Source: Mesorhizobium sp. B2-4-15 (GTDB lineage: Bacteria > Pseudomonadota > Alphaproteobacteria > Rhizobiales > Rhizobiaceae). Taken from it: a DNA stretch of 64,000 nt. Both the position numbers and the translations under genes were made by a program. Under the pieces are notes generated by a model. It was not told the DNA's origin and made no database searches. It saw nothing but the letters and a program-made list of their open reading frames with translations. Position 1 is the first letter of the stretch. Each line of letters opens with the position of its first letter. The DNA lies in NCBI RefSeq assembly GCF_006658505.1, contig NZ_VFUZ01000005.1, positions 186,001 through 250,000 on the forward strand. The letters are read 5' to 3'. Shown here piece after piece: positions 25,122 to 33,602 of the stretch.

Positions 25122-26369
25122 ATGGATGTGCGCATCGATATGCTGAGGCTCTTGAACAGCCGCAGAGAGGGCTTTTCGCTGGAACAGCCCTTCTACACCG
25201 ACCCGGACTACTTCAAGCTCGACATGGAGCTGATCTGGTATCGCGACTGGCTGTTCATCGGCCATGATTGCGAATTGCCGAAGCCGGGAAGCTTCATCAC
25301 CGTGCAGATCGGCGACTATCCGGTCGTGCTGGTGCGCGACCAGCAGGGCAAGATCAATGCCTTCCACAACTCCTGCCGCCATCGCGGCAGCCGCGTCTGC
25401 AACACCGACAAGGGCTTGGCCGCCAAACTGGTCTGCCCCTATCACCAGTGGACCTACGAGCTCGACGGCCGCCTGCTGTTCGCCCGCCAGATGGCCGACG
25501 GCTTCGACAAAAGCCAGTTCGGCCTGAAGCCGGTCGCCTGCGAGAGCGTGGCCGGCTACATCTTCATCTGCCTGGCCAAGGAGCCCGCCGACTTCGCACC
25601 GATGCGGGCGATGATCGAACCCTATCTCAAGCCGCACCGGCTGAGCGAAGCAAGGATCGCCTTCGAGAGCACCATCATCGAGAAGGGCAACTGGAAGCTG
25701 GTCTGGGAAAACAACCGCGAGTGCTACCATTGCGCCGGCAACCATCCGGAGCTTTGCAAGACCTTCCCGGAGGCGCCGACCGTGACCGGTGTACAGGGCG
25801 CCGACAGCGATCCGGAAATGCTGGCGCACTGGGCGAAATGCGAGGCGGCGGGCCTGGCGAGCAAGTTCCGTATCGACCCGGCCGGGCAATATCGCGCCAC
25901 CCGCGCGCCGCTGCTGCGCGATGCGGTCAGCTACACGATGAACGGCAAGCGGGCGGTGAAGAAGAACCTCTCCGATAGCGTCTCGGCCGACCGCATCGGC
26001 ACCCTGATGCACTATCACTATCCGACGACCTGGAACCATATCCTGATCGACCATGCCGTCACCTTCCGCGTGCTGCCGATCAGTGCCACGGAAACCGCGG
26101 TGACGACGAAATGGCTGGTACATAAGGATGCGGTCGAGGGCGTCGATTACGATCTCGCCGAACTCATCCATGTGTGGACCGAGACCAACGATCAGGATCG
26201 CCGTATCGTCGAGGAAAACGCCTTCGGCATTCTGTCGCCGGCCTACGAACCAGGCCCGTATTCGGAGCTGCATGAGGGCGGCGTGATCCAGTTCGTCGAC
26301 TGGTATGCGCGCTTCATTGGTCCGCGCCTCGCCGAGGATGGTCGACCAGCGCTCCGCAGTGTCGCCTGA
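25122..26369 (+). CDS. gbcA: Glycine betaine monooxygenase, Rieske oxygenase subunit
   Basis: 415 aa Rieske non-haem iron oxygenase that demethylates glycine betaine to dimethylglycine and formaldehyde in the cytoplasm. Rieske cluster ligands are in C-R-H-R-G-S-R-V-C and C-P-Y-H-Q-W-T-Y (residues about 85-115). The mononuclear iron site is in N-N-R-E-C-Y-H-C-A-G-N-H-P-E. The block T-K-W-L-V-H-K-D-A-V-E-G-V-D-Y-D near the end is shared with Pseudomonas GbcA. ATG 25122 is chosen because gaggac sits 6-11 bases upstream; ATG 25107 also is in frame. Stachydrine demethylase is a related alternative. Confidence 0.88.
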   Translation: MDVRIDMLRLLNSRREGFSLEQPFYTDPDYFKLDMELIWYRDWLFIGHDCELPKPGSFITVQIGDYPVVLVRDQQGKINAFHNSCRHRGSRVCNTDKGLAAKLVCPYHQWTYELDGRLLFARQMADGFDKSQFGLKPVACESVAGYIFICLAKEPADFAPMRAMIEPYLKPHRLSEARIAFESTIIEKGNWKLVWENNRECYHCAGNHPELCKTFPEAPTVTGVQGADSDPEMLAHWAKCEAAGLASKFRIDPAGQYRATRAPLLRDAVSYTMNGKRAVKKNLSDSVSADRIGTLMHYHYPTTWNHILIDHAVTFRVLPISATETAVTTKWLVHKDAVEGVDYDLAELIHVWTETNDQDRRIVEENAFGILSPAYEPGPYSELHEGGVIQFVDWYARFIGPRLAEDGRPALRSVA

Positions 26370-26380
26370 GAGGCCAAGGG

Positions 26381-27490
26381 ATGAACGCGATGACTGATCT
26401 TGGCCTTTACCGCCATCTCGACCAGATGGCGCCATGGAACGACAGGCTCCAGGTGCTGGAAGTGACCGGCGTCAGCGACGAGTCTCCCGACGTCAAGACC
26501 TTCACCTTCCGCTCCGACAACCAGACCTGGTTCCGCTACAAGCCGGGCCAGTTCGTGACGCTGGAACTGCCGACAGCCGACGGGCCGCTGATGCGCACCT
26601 ATACATTGTCATCGTCGCCATCGAGGCCGTTCTCGATCGCCGTGACGGTGAAGGCGCAAGCCGGCAGCATCGGTACGCGCTGGATGTTCGACAATCTGAG
26701 GCCCGGATCGCACGTCAAGGCCTATGGGCCGGCCGGCGATTTCTCGCTGCACAGCCATCCGGCGGCAAAATATCTGTTCATCTCGGCCGGCTCGGGCGTG
26801 ACGCCGATGATGTCGATGCTGCGCTGGCTGAACGACTGCGCGCCATGGACCGATGTCGGCTTCGTCAACTGCGCGCGGCGCCCCGAAGAGATCATCTTCC
26901 GCAAGGAACTCGAACTGCTCGGCGGCCATATGCCCGGCCTGTCGCTCGGCTTCATGATCGAGGAGCGCTCAAGCCGTGAGGGCTGGTACGGCCATATGGG
27001 CCGTATCGATGCCATAAGGCTGCCGCTGCTGGCGCCCGATTTCCGCGAACGCGAGATATTCTGCTGCGGTCCCGACCCTTTCATGCGGGCCGTGCGCGGC
27101 ATGCTGGAAGCCGCCGGCTTCGACATGACGAAATACCACCAGGAGAGCTTCGCCGCGCCGGTGGTGGAGGAAATCCCGGCGCCGTTCGCGTCGCCCGCAC
27201 AGGACGGCGCCCCTGTTCCCGTCGACGCCGCGACAGCGATCCGCTTCGCGCTTTCGGACGTCGATGCCGAATGTGTCGCCGGCCAGACCGTGCTGCAGAC
27301 GGCGCGCGCCTCGGGCGTGCGGATACCCGCGGCCTGCGAATTCGGCCTGTGTGGAACCTGCAAGGTCAAGAAAGTCTCCGGCGATGTCGAGATGAGCCAC
27401 AATGGCGGCATCCTCGATCATGAGATCGATGACGGCTTCATCCTGGCCTGTTGCTCCAAGCCGCTGTCGGCGTTGGAAATCGAGGCGTAA
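26381..27490 (+). CDS. gbcB: Glycine betaine monooxygenase, reductase subunit
   Basis: 369 aa electron-transfer partner of GbcA. FAD-binding R-T-Y-T-L-S-S-S-P near residue 72, NAD(P)-binding G-S-G-V-T-P-M-M-S near residue 134, C-G-P-D-P-F-M near residue 228. A C-terminal plant-type 2Fe-2S ferredoxin domain has C-E-F-G-L-C-G-T-C and a final Cys in L-A-C-C-S-K-P. It starts 11 bases after gbcA and would be controlled by the same riboswitch. An internal ATG at 26390 is possible as start. Confidence 0.9.
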   Translation: MNAMTDLGLYRHLDQMAPWNDRLQVLEVTGVSDESPDVKTFTFRSDNQTWFRYKPGQFVTLELPTADGPLMRTYTLSSSPSRPFSIAVTVKAQAGSIGTRWMFDNLRPGSHVKAYGPAGDFSLHSHPAAKYLFISAGSGVTPMMSMLRWLNDCAPWTDVGFVNCARRPEEIIFRKELELLGGHMPGLSLGFMIEERSSREGWYGHMGRIDAIRLPLLAPDFREREIFCCGPDPFMRAVRGMLEAAGFDMTKYHQESFAAPVVEEIPAPFASPAQDGAPVPVDAATAIRFALSDVDAECVAGQTVLQTARASGVRIPAACEFGLCGTCKVKKVSGDVEMSHNGGILDHEIDDGFILACCSKPLSALEIEA

Positions 27491-27635
27491 TCGGTTCAAG
27501 GCCTCAACCGATCCGGGAAATAGTGGGTGCCTTGCCGGCCCTGATTGCCTTGCCAAGAATAAACCGAGCGTTTACAGCCGTTGTAGGTCGAAGCAATCCT
27601 GCCGGCAGGTGGAATTGCGGAGCGGGGCAACAACG

Positions 27636-28064
27636 ATGCGTGATTCCAGTGCTTATGCGGTTGCGAGCCGGGATATCGTCTTCGAATCCTTCGATGGCGA
27701 GGCCGTGGTGCTCAACCTTGCGAATGGCAAGTATTTCGGCTTCTCCGATTCCGGCAGCAGGGTCTGGCAGGCGCTCTCGTCAGGGGTCGACGCCCAGGCC
27801 CTGATCGGGCTGGCCGCTGGCGGCTCGACAATAGGCCCGGCTGAACTTGACGACTTCATATCGCACTTGCTCGAACTGGGATTGCTGGTGCCTTTGGAAG
27901 CAGCGACGCAGCCACTGCCGGACGAGTTGCTCGCCGGGCTTGCCGCCACGAGCGAGCCGCTCAATGTGAGCGTCCACGACGACCTTGCCGACCTGATCAT
28001 CGTGGATCCCATCCACGAGGTCGAGGAACCTCTCGGCTGGCCTGTTGTCAAGCAGGCATCCTGA
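27636..28064 (+). CDS. PqqD-family (RRE-like) protein
   Basis: 142 aa. Residues 1-90 match the PqqD/RiPP recognition element pattern: a V-x-E-x-x-D-G-E-A-V-V-L-N-L strand pair, then G-K-Y-F-G-F-S-D-S-G-S-R-V-W, followed by helices with the final L-L-E-L-G-L-L-V-P-L. The acidic C-terminal tail (95-142) is not family-typical. PqqD proteins bind leader peptides or act as chaperones for a modifying enzyme. It heads a run of an HprK-like kinase, glycosyltransferases and a nucleotidyltransferase. No precursor peptide or radical-SAM enzyme is visible nearby. Confidence 0.75.
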   Translation: MRDSSAYAVASRDIVFESFDGEAVVLNLANGKYFGFSDSGSRVWQALSSGVDAQALIGLAAGGSTIGPAELDDFISHLLELGLLVPLEAATQPLPDELLAGLAATSEPLNVSVHDDLADLIIVDPIHEVEEPLGWPVVKQAS

Positions 28065-28110
28065 CGAGCCGTTTGCATCCTGGCCGCTTGCATGCTGACA
28101 GAGGCGCTGG

Positions 28111-29064
28111 ATGCCGCGCGTGACGCTCGAAACCCTGCCGGATTACGCCCGGTATCTCATCGCCGCCGCCGAAGACGCGGCCGCGCACCATCCAGCCACG
28201 AAGAAGGTCCGCCTGCCCCGGCTGGAGCTGACCGCGCATATCGGCCCCGGTGTGCTTGCGGATGCCCTTGGCCACGCCTTCGTGGAGGCCGCCGATGACG
28301 ACCGGACGGAACCGTCGGCATGTCGCATCTTTGTCGTTCATCCCGGCATCGCCGGCATTCCTGAGCCGGCACAATGGGGCGACGCGCATTTCACCGAATA
28401 TGGTTTTGCCGAGCGGCTCGCCGAGGCGGGGCTGCGCGGCCACTATTTTCACGATCTGGACTTCTGGCAGGTCTACGGCCCGCAACACCGCATTGGCGTG
28501 CAATTGATGGCGTCTGCCGACGCCTTTCCGCCCTGGGAGCCGGGGGCGCCGCTACGGGCATTCCTGCATTGGGAATACGCGGCGCGCGGCATGCGGCTGA
28601 CCCATGCCGGCACGCTCGGTGCCGACGGCAAGGGCGTGCTTTTGGCCGGCGCGGGCGGCGCCGGCAAATCCGGCACCGTCGCTGCCGGCCTCATAAACGG
28701 GCTCGACAGCGTCGGCGATGATTATGTGCTGATCGACCCCGCCGGCGGCGTGACCGCGCGGCCGCTGTTTTCAACGCTGAAGCAGGATCCAGCAGGGTTC
28801 GCGCGGCTGGGGCTGAAGCAGCGGCTGAGGGCGGAAAGTCCCCTCAACTGGCAGGGCAAGCACACGTTTCACATTGGCGACATCGCGCCCCGTCCGGTAC
28901 CCTCGAAGCTGGACATCGTCGCGCTGGTGGTGCCACATATCAGCGGTGGCGGAGCAAGTTCGATCATGCCGGTGTCGCGCAGGGACGCCATGATTGCATT
29001 GGCGCCGTCCGGCATAGCGCAGATGCCGGGCGAGCGGCGATCTCGACATCATCGTCATCGATGA
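28111..29064 (+). CDS. HprK-like serine kinase of the RiPP/glycan type, C-terminally truncated
   Basis: 317 aa. Walker A is G-A-G-G-A-G-K-S-G near residue 180, followed by a D-D-Y-V-L-I-D Walker B-like strand. These are HPr-kinase-fold proteins found in lasso-peptide and polysaccharide gene clusters, distinct from the true HprK at 40927. The frame is normal up to A-L-A-P-S-G-I-A-Q-M-P-G-E-R (about 29036). It then runs into a basic tail (S-R-H-H-R-H-R) that is the shifted reading of a glycosyltransferase segment. The family normally continues a few dozen residues, so the C-terminus has been lost by a deletion. The protein may be inactive or unstable. Confidence 0.72.
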   Translation: MPRVTLETLPDYARYLIAAAEDAAAHHPATKKVRLPRLELTAHIGPGVLADALGHAFVEAADDDRTEPSACRIFVVHPGIAGIPEPAQWGDAHFTEYGFAERLAEAGLRGHYFHDLDFWQVYGPQHRIGVQLMASADAFPPWEPGAPLRAFLHWEYAARGMRLTHAGTLGADGKGVLLAGAGGAGKSGTVAAGLINGLDSVGDDYVLIDPAGGVTARPLFSTLKQDPAGFARLGLKQRLRAESPLNWQGKHTFHIGDIAPRPVPSKLDIVALVVPHISGGGASSIMPVSRRDAMIALAPSGIAQMPGERRSRHHRHR

Positions 29065-29701
29065 TGGCTCGACGGACGGATCGGCAGAAGCGGTGCGCTC
29101 GATAATGGGAGAAAGCCCATGCATTCGTCTGTTTCAACAACCCAACATGGGTGTGACCCGGACGCGTAACACCGGACTGAGGCTGCTCGGCCAAGAGACC
29201 GAACTGGTCTCTTTTCTCGATTCGGATGATATTTCGCCGGTCGGACGCTTTGCCGCCGATGTCGAATTCTTCCGCAAGGACCCTGATCTGGATCTCACCT
29301 ATTCAAGGATGATGCTGGTCGACAAGATCGACGACGAGAGCCTCGAGCCCACCGACGACAGCCGCAGCATCACGGTTCGCGGCATCCACCTGTCGGCGGC
29401 GATCTTCACGCGCCGGCTTGTCGAGCGTATCGGTGTCTTCGACGAAGCGTTCAATCAGGCAGAGGATACCGACTACCTGCTGCGCACGTTTGAAAGCGGA
29501 CCAAGATATGTCATGCCGGAGACCGTGGCCCTCTACTACAGACGCCATCCCGGCAACATGACCCGACAGACCGACGTCCAGTCCCGTGAATTCATGCGCG
29601 CCATCTATAAGTCGATGAACCGCCGCAAGGCAGATCCGACCCTGCGTCGAATCGAAGGTATCTTCGAACTCAAGGATCTCGCTGACTGGCATTTGATGTG
29701 A
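29036..29701 (+). pseudogene. GT2 glycosyltransferase missing its N-terminus
   Basis: From 29036 the frame reads G-D-L-D-I-I-V-I-D-D-G-S-T-D-G-S, the second strand and DDGSTD motif of GT-A family 2 enzymes, then F-L-D-S-D-D near residue 60 and a normal C-terminal half (E-D-T-D-Y-L-L-R-T). The first 30-40 residues of the fold, including the start, are absent, and a TAG at 29015 closes the frame just upstream. The only later starts (GTG 29093, ATG 29105) would drop the nucleotide-binding DDGSTD. It overlaps the next gene's start by one base (TGATG). Confidence 0.78.
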
Positions 29702-30378
29702 TGGGCGGATACGGCGTCGTCATTCCGGCATTCAACGCGAGCGGCACGATTGCCGAGACGCTGCGCTCCGTCGCCGCCCAGACGGTTCGCCCGGAACTGG
29801 TCGTCGTCGTCGACGATGGTTCGACCGATGATCTTGCCGGCGTGATCGATGCGCTCGGCACGCCGGTGCGCCTGCTGCGGCAGGAGAATGCCGGGCCCGG
29901 CAGCGCCACGACCCGAGGCATGGCGGCGCTGACGACGCCATTCGTCGCGTCCCTCGATGCCGACGATCTGTGGCTGCCGAGCAAGATCGAAAGACAGCTC
30001 GCGTATCTCGAGAGCTCTCCCGCGACATCGGGTGTCTTCTGCCATTTGCGGAACTTCCGCAACGACCTGCCCGACGCGCCCGAAGCAGCCGCCGTGCCTG
30101 GCTGGTCGCGCTCGACCATGCTGATCCGACGCGAGGTCGCCGAGACCGTCGGGCCGGTCATCGACCCGCCTGGCGGCCGTGGCGAAATGATCGACTGGAT
30201 CGCCCGGGCACGCGAGGCCGGCTTTGCCCTCGATATGATGGACGAGGTGCTGGCGCTGCGCCGCATCAGACCGGGCAGCCTGTCCTATGGGCGCGACGCG
30301 GCCCGCGACCGCGGCTATCTGGAAGTGGCGCGGCTCGCCATGCTGCGGCGGGCCCTCAACAAGGCCGGTCCGGGCTGA
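29701..30378 (+). CDS. GT2 family glycosyltransferase
   Basis: 225 aa, complete. N-terminal V-V-I-P-A-F-N-A-S-G-T-I, then V-V-D-D-G-S-T-D-D, the N-A-G-P-G motif and the metal-binding A-S-L-D-A-D-D-L-W near residue 86, so a GT-A fold with an intact nucleotide-sugar site. It is short for GT2 and has no membrane segment. Start ATG 29701 overlaps the stop of the preceding remnant; GTG 29698 is also possible. The stop shares bases with the next gene (TGATG at 30376). Acceptor unknown; probably a cell-surface glycan or a cluster product. Confidence 0.82.
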   Translation: MGGYGVVIPAFNASGTIAETLRSVAAQTVRPELVVVVDDGSTDDLAGVIDALGTPVRLLRQENAGPGSATTRGMAALTTPFVASLDADDLWLPSKIERQLAYLESSPATSGVFCHLRNFRNDLPDAPEAAAVPGWSRSTMLIRREVAETVGPVIDPPGGRGEMIDWIARAREAGFALDMMDEVLALRRIRPGSLSYGRDAARDRGYLEVARLAMLRRALNKAGPG

Positions 30379-31817
30379 TGGCGAATATCCGCGGTATCGA
30401 CCGACGCTTCCCTGATTATGGCTGGTCGTGGCCGACCGGCGGGCTCGACCAATTGCTCAAGGCAGCGCTGCTTCCCGACGAGGATGCCGCTGCTGCTTGC
30501 GCCGCGCGCTGGCTGGACGAGAACGATATCGATCTCGTCTCCTTCCGCGAGCACCGGCTGCTGGCCGCGATCTCCGACAGGTTCGGCAGGAAGCTGGCCG
30601 GCCACGCCGCCTATCCGCGGCTCGTCGGCCTGCAGAAGATGCTGTGGACCAAATCCCGCATGGCCATGCGGGAAGCCGAGCCGGCGCTGAAGGCGATGGT
30701 GGATGCCGGATGCCGGGTGATGCTGATCAAGGGCGCCAGCCGGACTGCCTTGAACGCCTCGGCGCAACGCGGCCGTGTGGCGCACGACATCGACATACTG
30801 GTGCGGCCCCACGACATGCAAACGGCCTTCGACGTGCTGCGCGACGGCGACTGGCAGATCGCTACCGGTGTCAGCCCGCAATATCTGAGGACGAGGCTGG
30901 CGTCGCTGCGCTCCATGAACTTCTTCAAGGGCAATCTGGGCGACATCGACCTGCACCAGCTTGGCTATGATGGTTCGCAGCAAAGCCAAGAAGACGATCT
31001 GGCCATATGGCAACGGGCTGTCGTGGCCGCGTTCAGCGACATCGGCGTGCTGGTGCCCTCGGCTGCCGACCGCATCGCGCTTGCCATCGCGCATGGCGGG
31101 CTCGACGCCCATACGCACAGCGACTGGCTGGTCGACTGCGTGGTGGCCATTCGCGGCGGCGATGTCGCCTGGGACGTGCTCCTCGATGTCGTCGCCAGGC
31201 GTGGGCTTGCCGTTGCCGCGGCGGTGGCGCTCTCCTACCTCGCGCTTGAAACAGGCGTCGCAGTGCCGGACAGCGTGCTGGCGCGCGTGCTGCAGATGGC
31301 CGACCGCACCGGCCTTTCGCGCTGGTCGGCGATGCTGCAGGCCAAGCCGCGGACCGATTTCGGCCGGCTGGTCTGGCTGTCGCGCGGCCTTGCCAAGCAG
31401 TTGCGGCTGCGGCGCAAGCACGGCCGGCTGCGGCAGGAGCCGCCAGCCAAGGCCTGGCGCGGCAGGGCAGCCCGCGGTGAGCCGGCCGAAAAGGCGGCGC
31501 TGCCGGTGTTCTCGGAATTCATACCTTGTCCGCGCACGACGGGGAACATGATGCTGGCCATCACGGTCAGGATCAGCGTGCCACCGGTCCGGCGCCGCAT
31601 CGAGATGGAGATCAATGCCGATGACCACCATGTCGCCCGCCTGCGCGCCATGGCCATCAGCCGGTCCGGCCGGGAACGGGTGCTGCATTTTCGCGGCAAG
31701 GTGACGCTTGACGGCAAGAGGGATGCCTTGACGCTGGAGGCGCGCCCCTCCCGCAGTTCCGCCAATGGGGTGATGAGGCGACCGTCGCGGCCTATGGCGC
31801 GCTGCCTTTCCAGCTGA
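30378..31817 (+). CDS. Nucleotidyltransferase-family protein (NTP_transf_5-like), probable C-terminal frameshift
   Basis: 479 aa as read. Residues about 95-250 fit the nucleotidyltransferase family seen in lasso-peptide and polysaccharide clusters: L-I-K-G-A-S-R-T-A-L, then the catalytic-type H-D-I-D-I-L-V and D-I-D-L-H-Q. The last 26 residues (S-R-S-S-A-N-G...) look random. In the minus-one frame the same bases read L-P-Q-F-R-Q-W-G-D-E and on to a stop at 31846, which is protein-like. A single-base deletion near 31741-31748 is therefore likely, and the intact gene would end at 31846. Coupled to the preceding glycosyltransferase. Confidence 0.72.
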   Translation: MANIRGIDRRFPDYGWSWPTGGLDQLLKAALLPDEDAAAACAARWLDENDIDLVSFREHRLLAAISDRFGRKLAGHAAYPRLVGLQKMLWTKSRMAMREAEPALKAMVDAGCRVMLIKGASRTALNASAQRGRVAHDIDILVRPHDMQTAFDVLRDGDWQIATGVSPQYLRTRLASLRSMNFFKGNLGDIDLHQLGYDGSQQSQEDDLAIWQRAVVAAFSDIGVLVPSAADRIALAIAHGGLDAHTHSDWLVDCVVAIRGGDVAWDVLLDVVARRGLAVAAAVALSYLALETGVAVPDSVLARVLQMADRTGLSRWSAMLQAKPRTDFGRLVWLSRGLAKQLRLRRKHGRLRQEPPAKAWRGRAARGEPAEKAALPVFSEFIPCPRTTGNMMLAITVRISVPPVRRRIEMEINADDHHVARLRAMAISRSGRERVLHFRGKVTLDGKRDALTLEARPSRSSANGVMRRPSRPMARCLSS

Positions 31818-32015
31818 TCTCGGCGACGTTTTCGCCCCTGTCTTGAGCCGCGTCTGGCATCGGGGATGGGCCAGAGGCTGATACGGGCCGTTCATTCCGG
31901 CTTCCGGAAACCCTAATCCTCCTCTTTTTCTTCCTGGCTGGCGGGCAGGCTGTGCTCAGCCGACCGGTTAGAACGCCTTTAACTGCTGATCTGCTAGAGA
32001 CCAACTGTTCTGGTG

Positions 32016-33596
32016 ATGAAGGCTGTTGGCATGGACTCGCCGCTTGTTGCTCCCGTCAAGCCGGCAGACTTGAAGCCTCGCCGGGCCGTGTTTCGTCTCG
32101 GCGCGCCGGTTGCCGCGACGCTGTTGGTCGTTGCCTATACGATCGCCGTGTCACTCGTCGTCGTGCCGAGCAATGTCGACGTATCGTGGCTGCTGACGGT
32201 TGGCGAGCGCGTCCTGGGCGACGAGCGGCTTTATGCCGATATCGCCGAGGGCAACCCACCTTTTTCAACCTGGCTTTATTTGCCCTTCCTTGTCATGGAA
32301 CGGCTGACCGGGCTTGCAGCGGAGATTTGGGTGAGCGTGGGCCTAGCCGCGTTCGCGATAACTTCTGTCTACTGTTCCGCGCGCGTTCTAGTGCGGGGGG
32401 GCGAAAAACCGCTGAAACAATGCGTCTGGATCATTCCAGCGGCGGTGTTTGTCGTGCTGTTCCTGTTCCCGCCGGATTTCGGCCAACGCGAGCAGATTGC
32501 CGTCATTGCCTTGCTGCCCTGGCTGGCATTGCTTTCGGCGCGCGACCGCGCGGCGGATTTTCGTGCAGGCAGCGTCGCCGAGCGGTTCGGAGCCGGTGTG
32601 GGCGCCGGTATCTTCGTCATGATCAAACCACCCTACAGTGTGCTCTCGCTGGCTGTGCCGGCCATGGTCATTGCGCTGCAGCGACGCTCACTCCACCCGC
32701 TTTTGACGACGGAAAATATGGTCGGCGGCACTTTGACCGTCGTCTACCTGATTGCGCTCGCCGTTTTCATGCAGCCCTTCTTTACAGAAGTGCTGCCCTT
32801 GCTGCGCCAGGTCTATCTGCCGTTGCGCATGCCGGTGCTCGGCATGCTGATGCTATGGCCTGTCACGATGTTCGCGGCCATGGCGGCGGCAACGCTGGTC
32901 ATGGTCTATCCCGGTCGTCTCCATCGCGATGCGAAAATACTGCTTCTGGCCGGAGCGGCCTACGTCCCCGCCTTCGTCATCATGGGCAAAGGGTGGACCT
33001 ATCAGGCGCTGCCGTTCCTGACATTCGGCGTCCTGGCACTGATGCTTCAGTCTATCCGGTTGAAACCGCTGCAAAGCCTGCCTGCACTAGCCAAGACTGG
33101 CGCCTTGCTTGGCTTGTTTTCGATCGTCAAGTTGATCGTGGCGCAACAAAGTCTGGCGTTTGCCCAGCCACGCAGTGATCTTGACGCAGCGGCGGTCGCC
33201 GTCAGCCGCGTCACTGATCATCCAACTTTCATGTCAATCGGTTCGCAGCTGCAGGCTGGCAACCCGCTCGCCCGGATGGTCGGCGCCCGTGTCGTGGCAC
33301 GCAATCCTTCCGCCTGGATGGTCAATGATGCCGGGATCCTTATCCAGTTGGCGCAGGATCCTGCCCAGCGGTTGGATCTGGAGACCCTGCGTCAGGAATA
33401 TATTCTGGCGATTGCCCGCGAACTTGCTGCCAAGCGACCGGACATCGTGGTAGACGACGGAACGGCAGAGCCGCGTGCGCCAACGCCCTTGAGGGACAAT
33501 GTCACGATCGCCAAGGCGCTGGAGGGTTACCGCGCGCTGCTTCAGAACGGATCGGTGACCGTGCTCATCCGCGCCGACATCAAAGCGCGCCAATAG
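32016..33596 (+). CDS. Multispanning membrane protein, probable GT-C glycosyltransferase
   Basis: About 526 aa with some 10-11 hydrophobic segments between residues 25 and 380, then a soluble C-terminal region of about 140 aa. After the first helix there is S-N-V-D-V-S-W-L-L and an acidic loop G-D-E-R-L-Y-A-D-I-A-E-G-N-P-P, the kind of loop with a conserved acid seen in GT-C enzymes (ArnT/GT39-like) that use polyprenyl-phosphate sugars. No ribosome site is clear; GTG 32013, ATG 32016 and ATG 32031 are possible starts. It is probably part of surface glycan assembly, with the opposing GT87 gene. Substrate unknown. Confidence 0.6.
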   Translation: MKAVGMDSPLVAPVKPADLKPRRAVFRLGAPVAATLLVVAYTIAVSLVVVPSNVDVSWLLTVGERVLGDERLYADIAEGNPPFSTWLYLPFLVMERLTGLAAEIWVSVGLAAFAITSVYCSARVLVRGGEKPLKQCVWIIPAAVFVVLFLFPPDFGQREQIAVIALLPWLALLSARDRAADFRAGSVAERFGAGVGAGIFVMIKPPYSVLSLAVPAMVIALQRRSLHPLLTTENMVGGTLTVVYLIALAVFMQPFFTEVLPLLRQVYLPLRMPVLGMLMLWPVTMFAAMAAATLVMVYPGRLHRDAKILLLAGAAYVPAFVIMGKGWTYQALPFLTFGVLALMLQSIRLKPLQSLPALAKTGALLGLFSIVKLIVAQQSLAFAQPRSDLDAAAVAVSRVTDHPTFMSIGSQLQAGNPLARMVGARVVARNPSAWMVNDAGILIQLAQDPAQRLDLETLRQEYILAIARELAAKRPDIVVDDGTAEPRAPTPLRDNVTIAKALEGYRALLQNGSVTVLIRADIKARQ

Positions 33597-33602
33597 ACAC
33601 AA

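Noticed and set aside
27491..27635. Possible RiPP precursor before the PqqD-like gene
   Set aside because: No short ORF with a ribosome site and leader/core-like pattern; the only open frame is an overlap with gbcB.
31952..33178. 408-aa plus-strand open frame overlapping the membrane protein at 32016
   Set aside because: Arg/Cys-rich, no hydrophobic segments; the other frame gives regular membrane helices.
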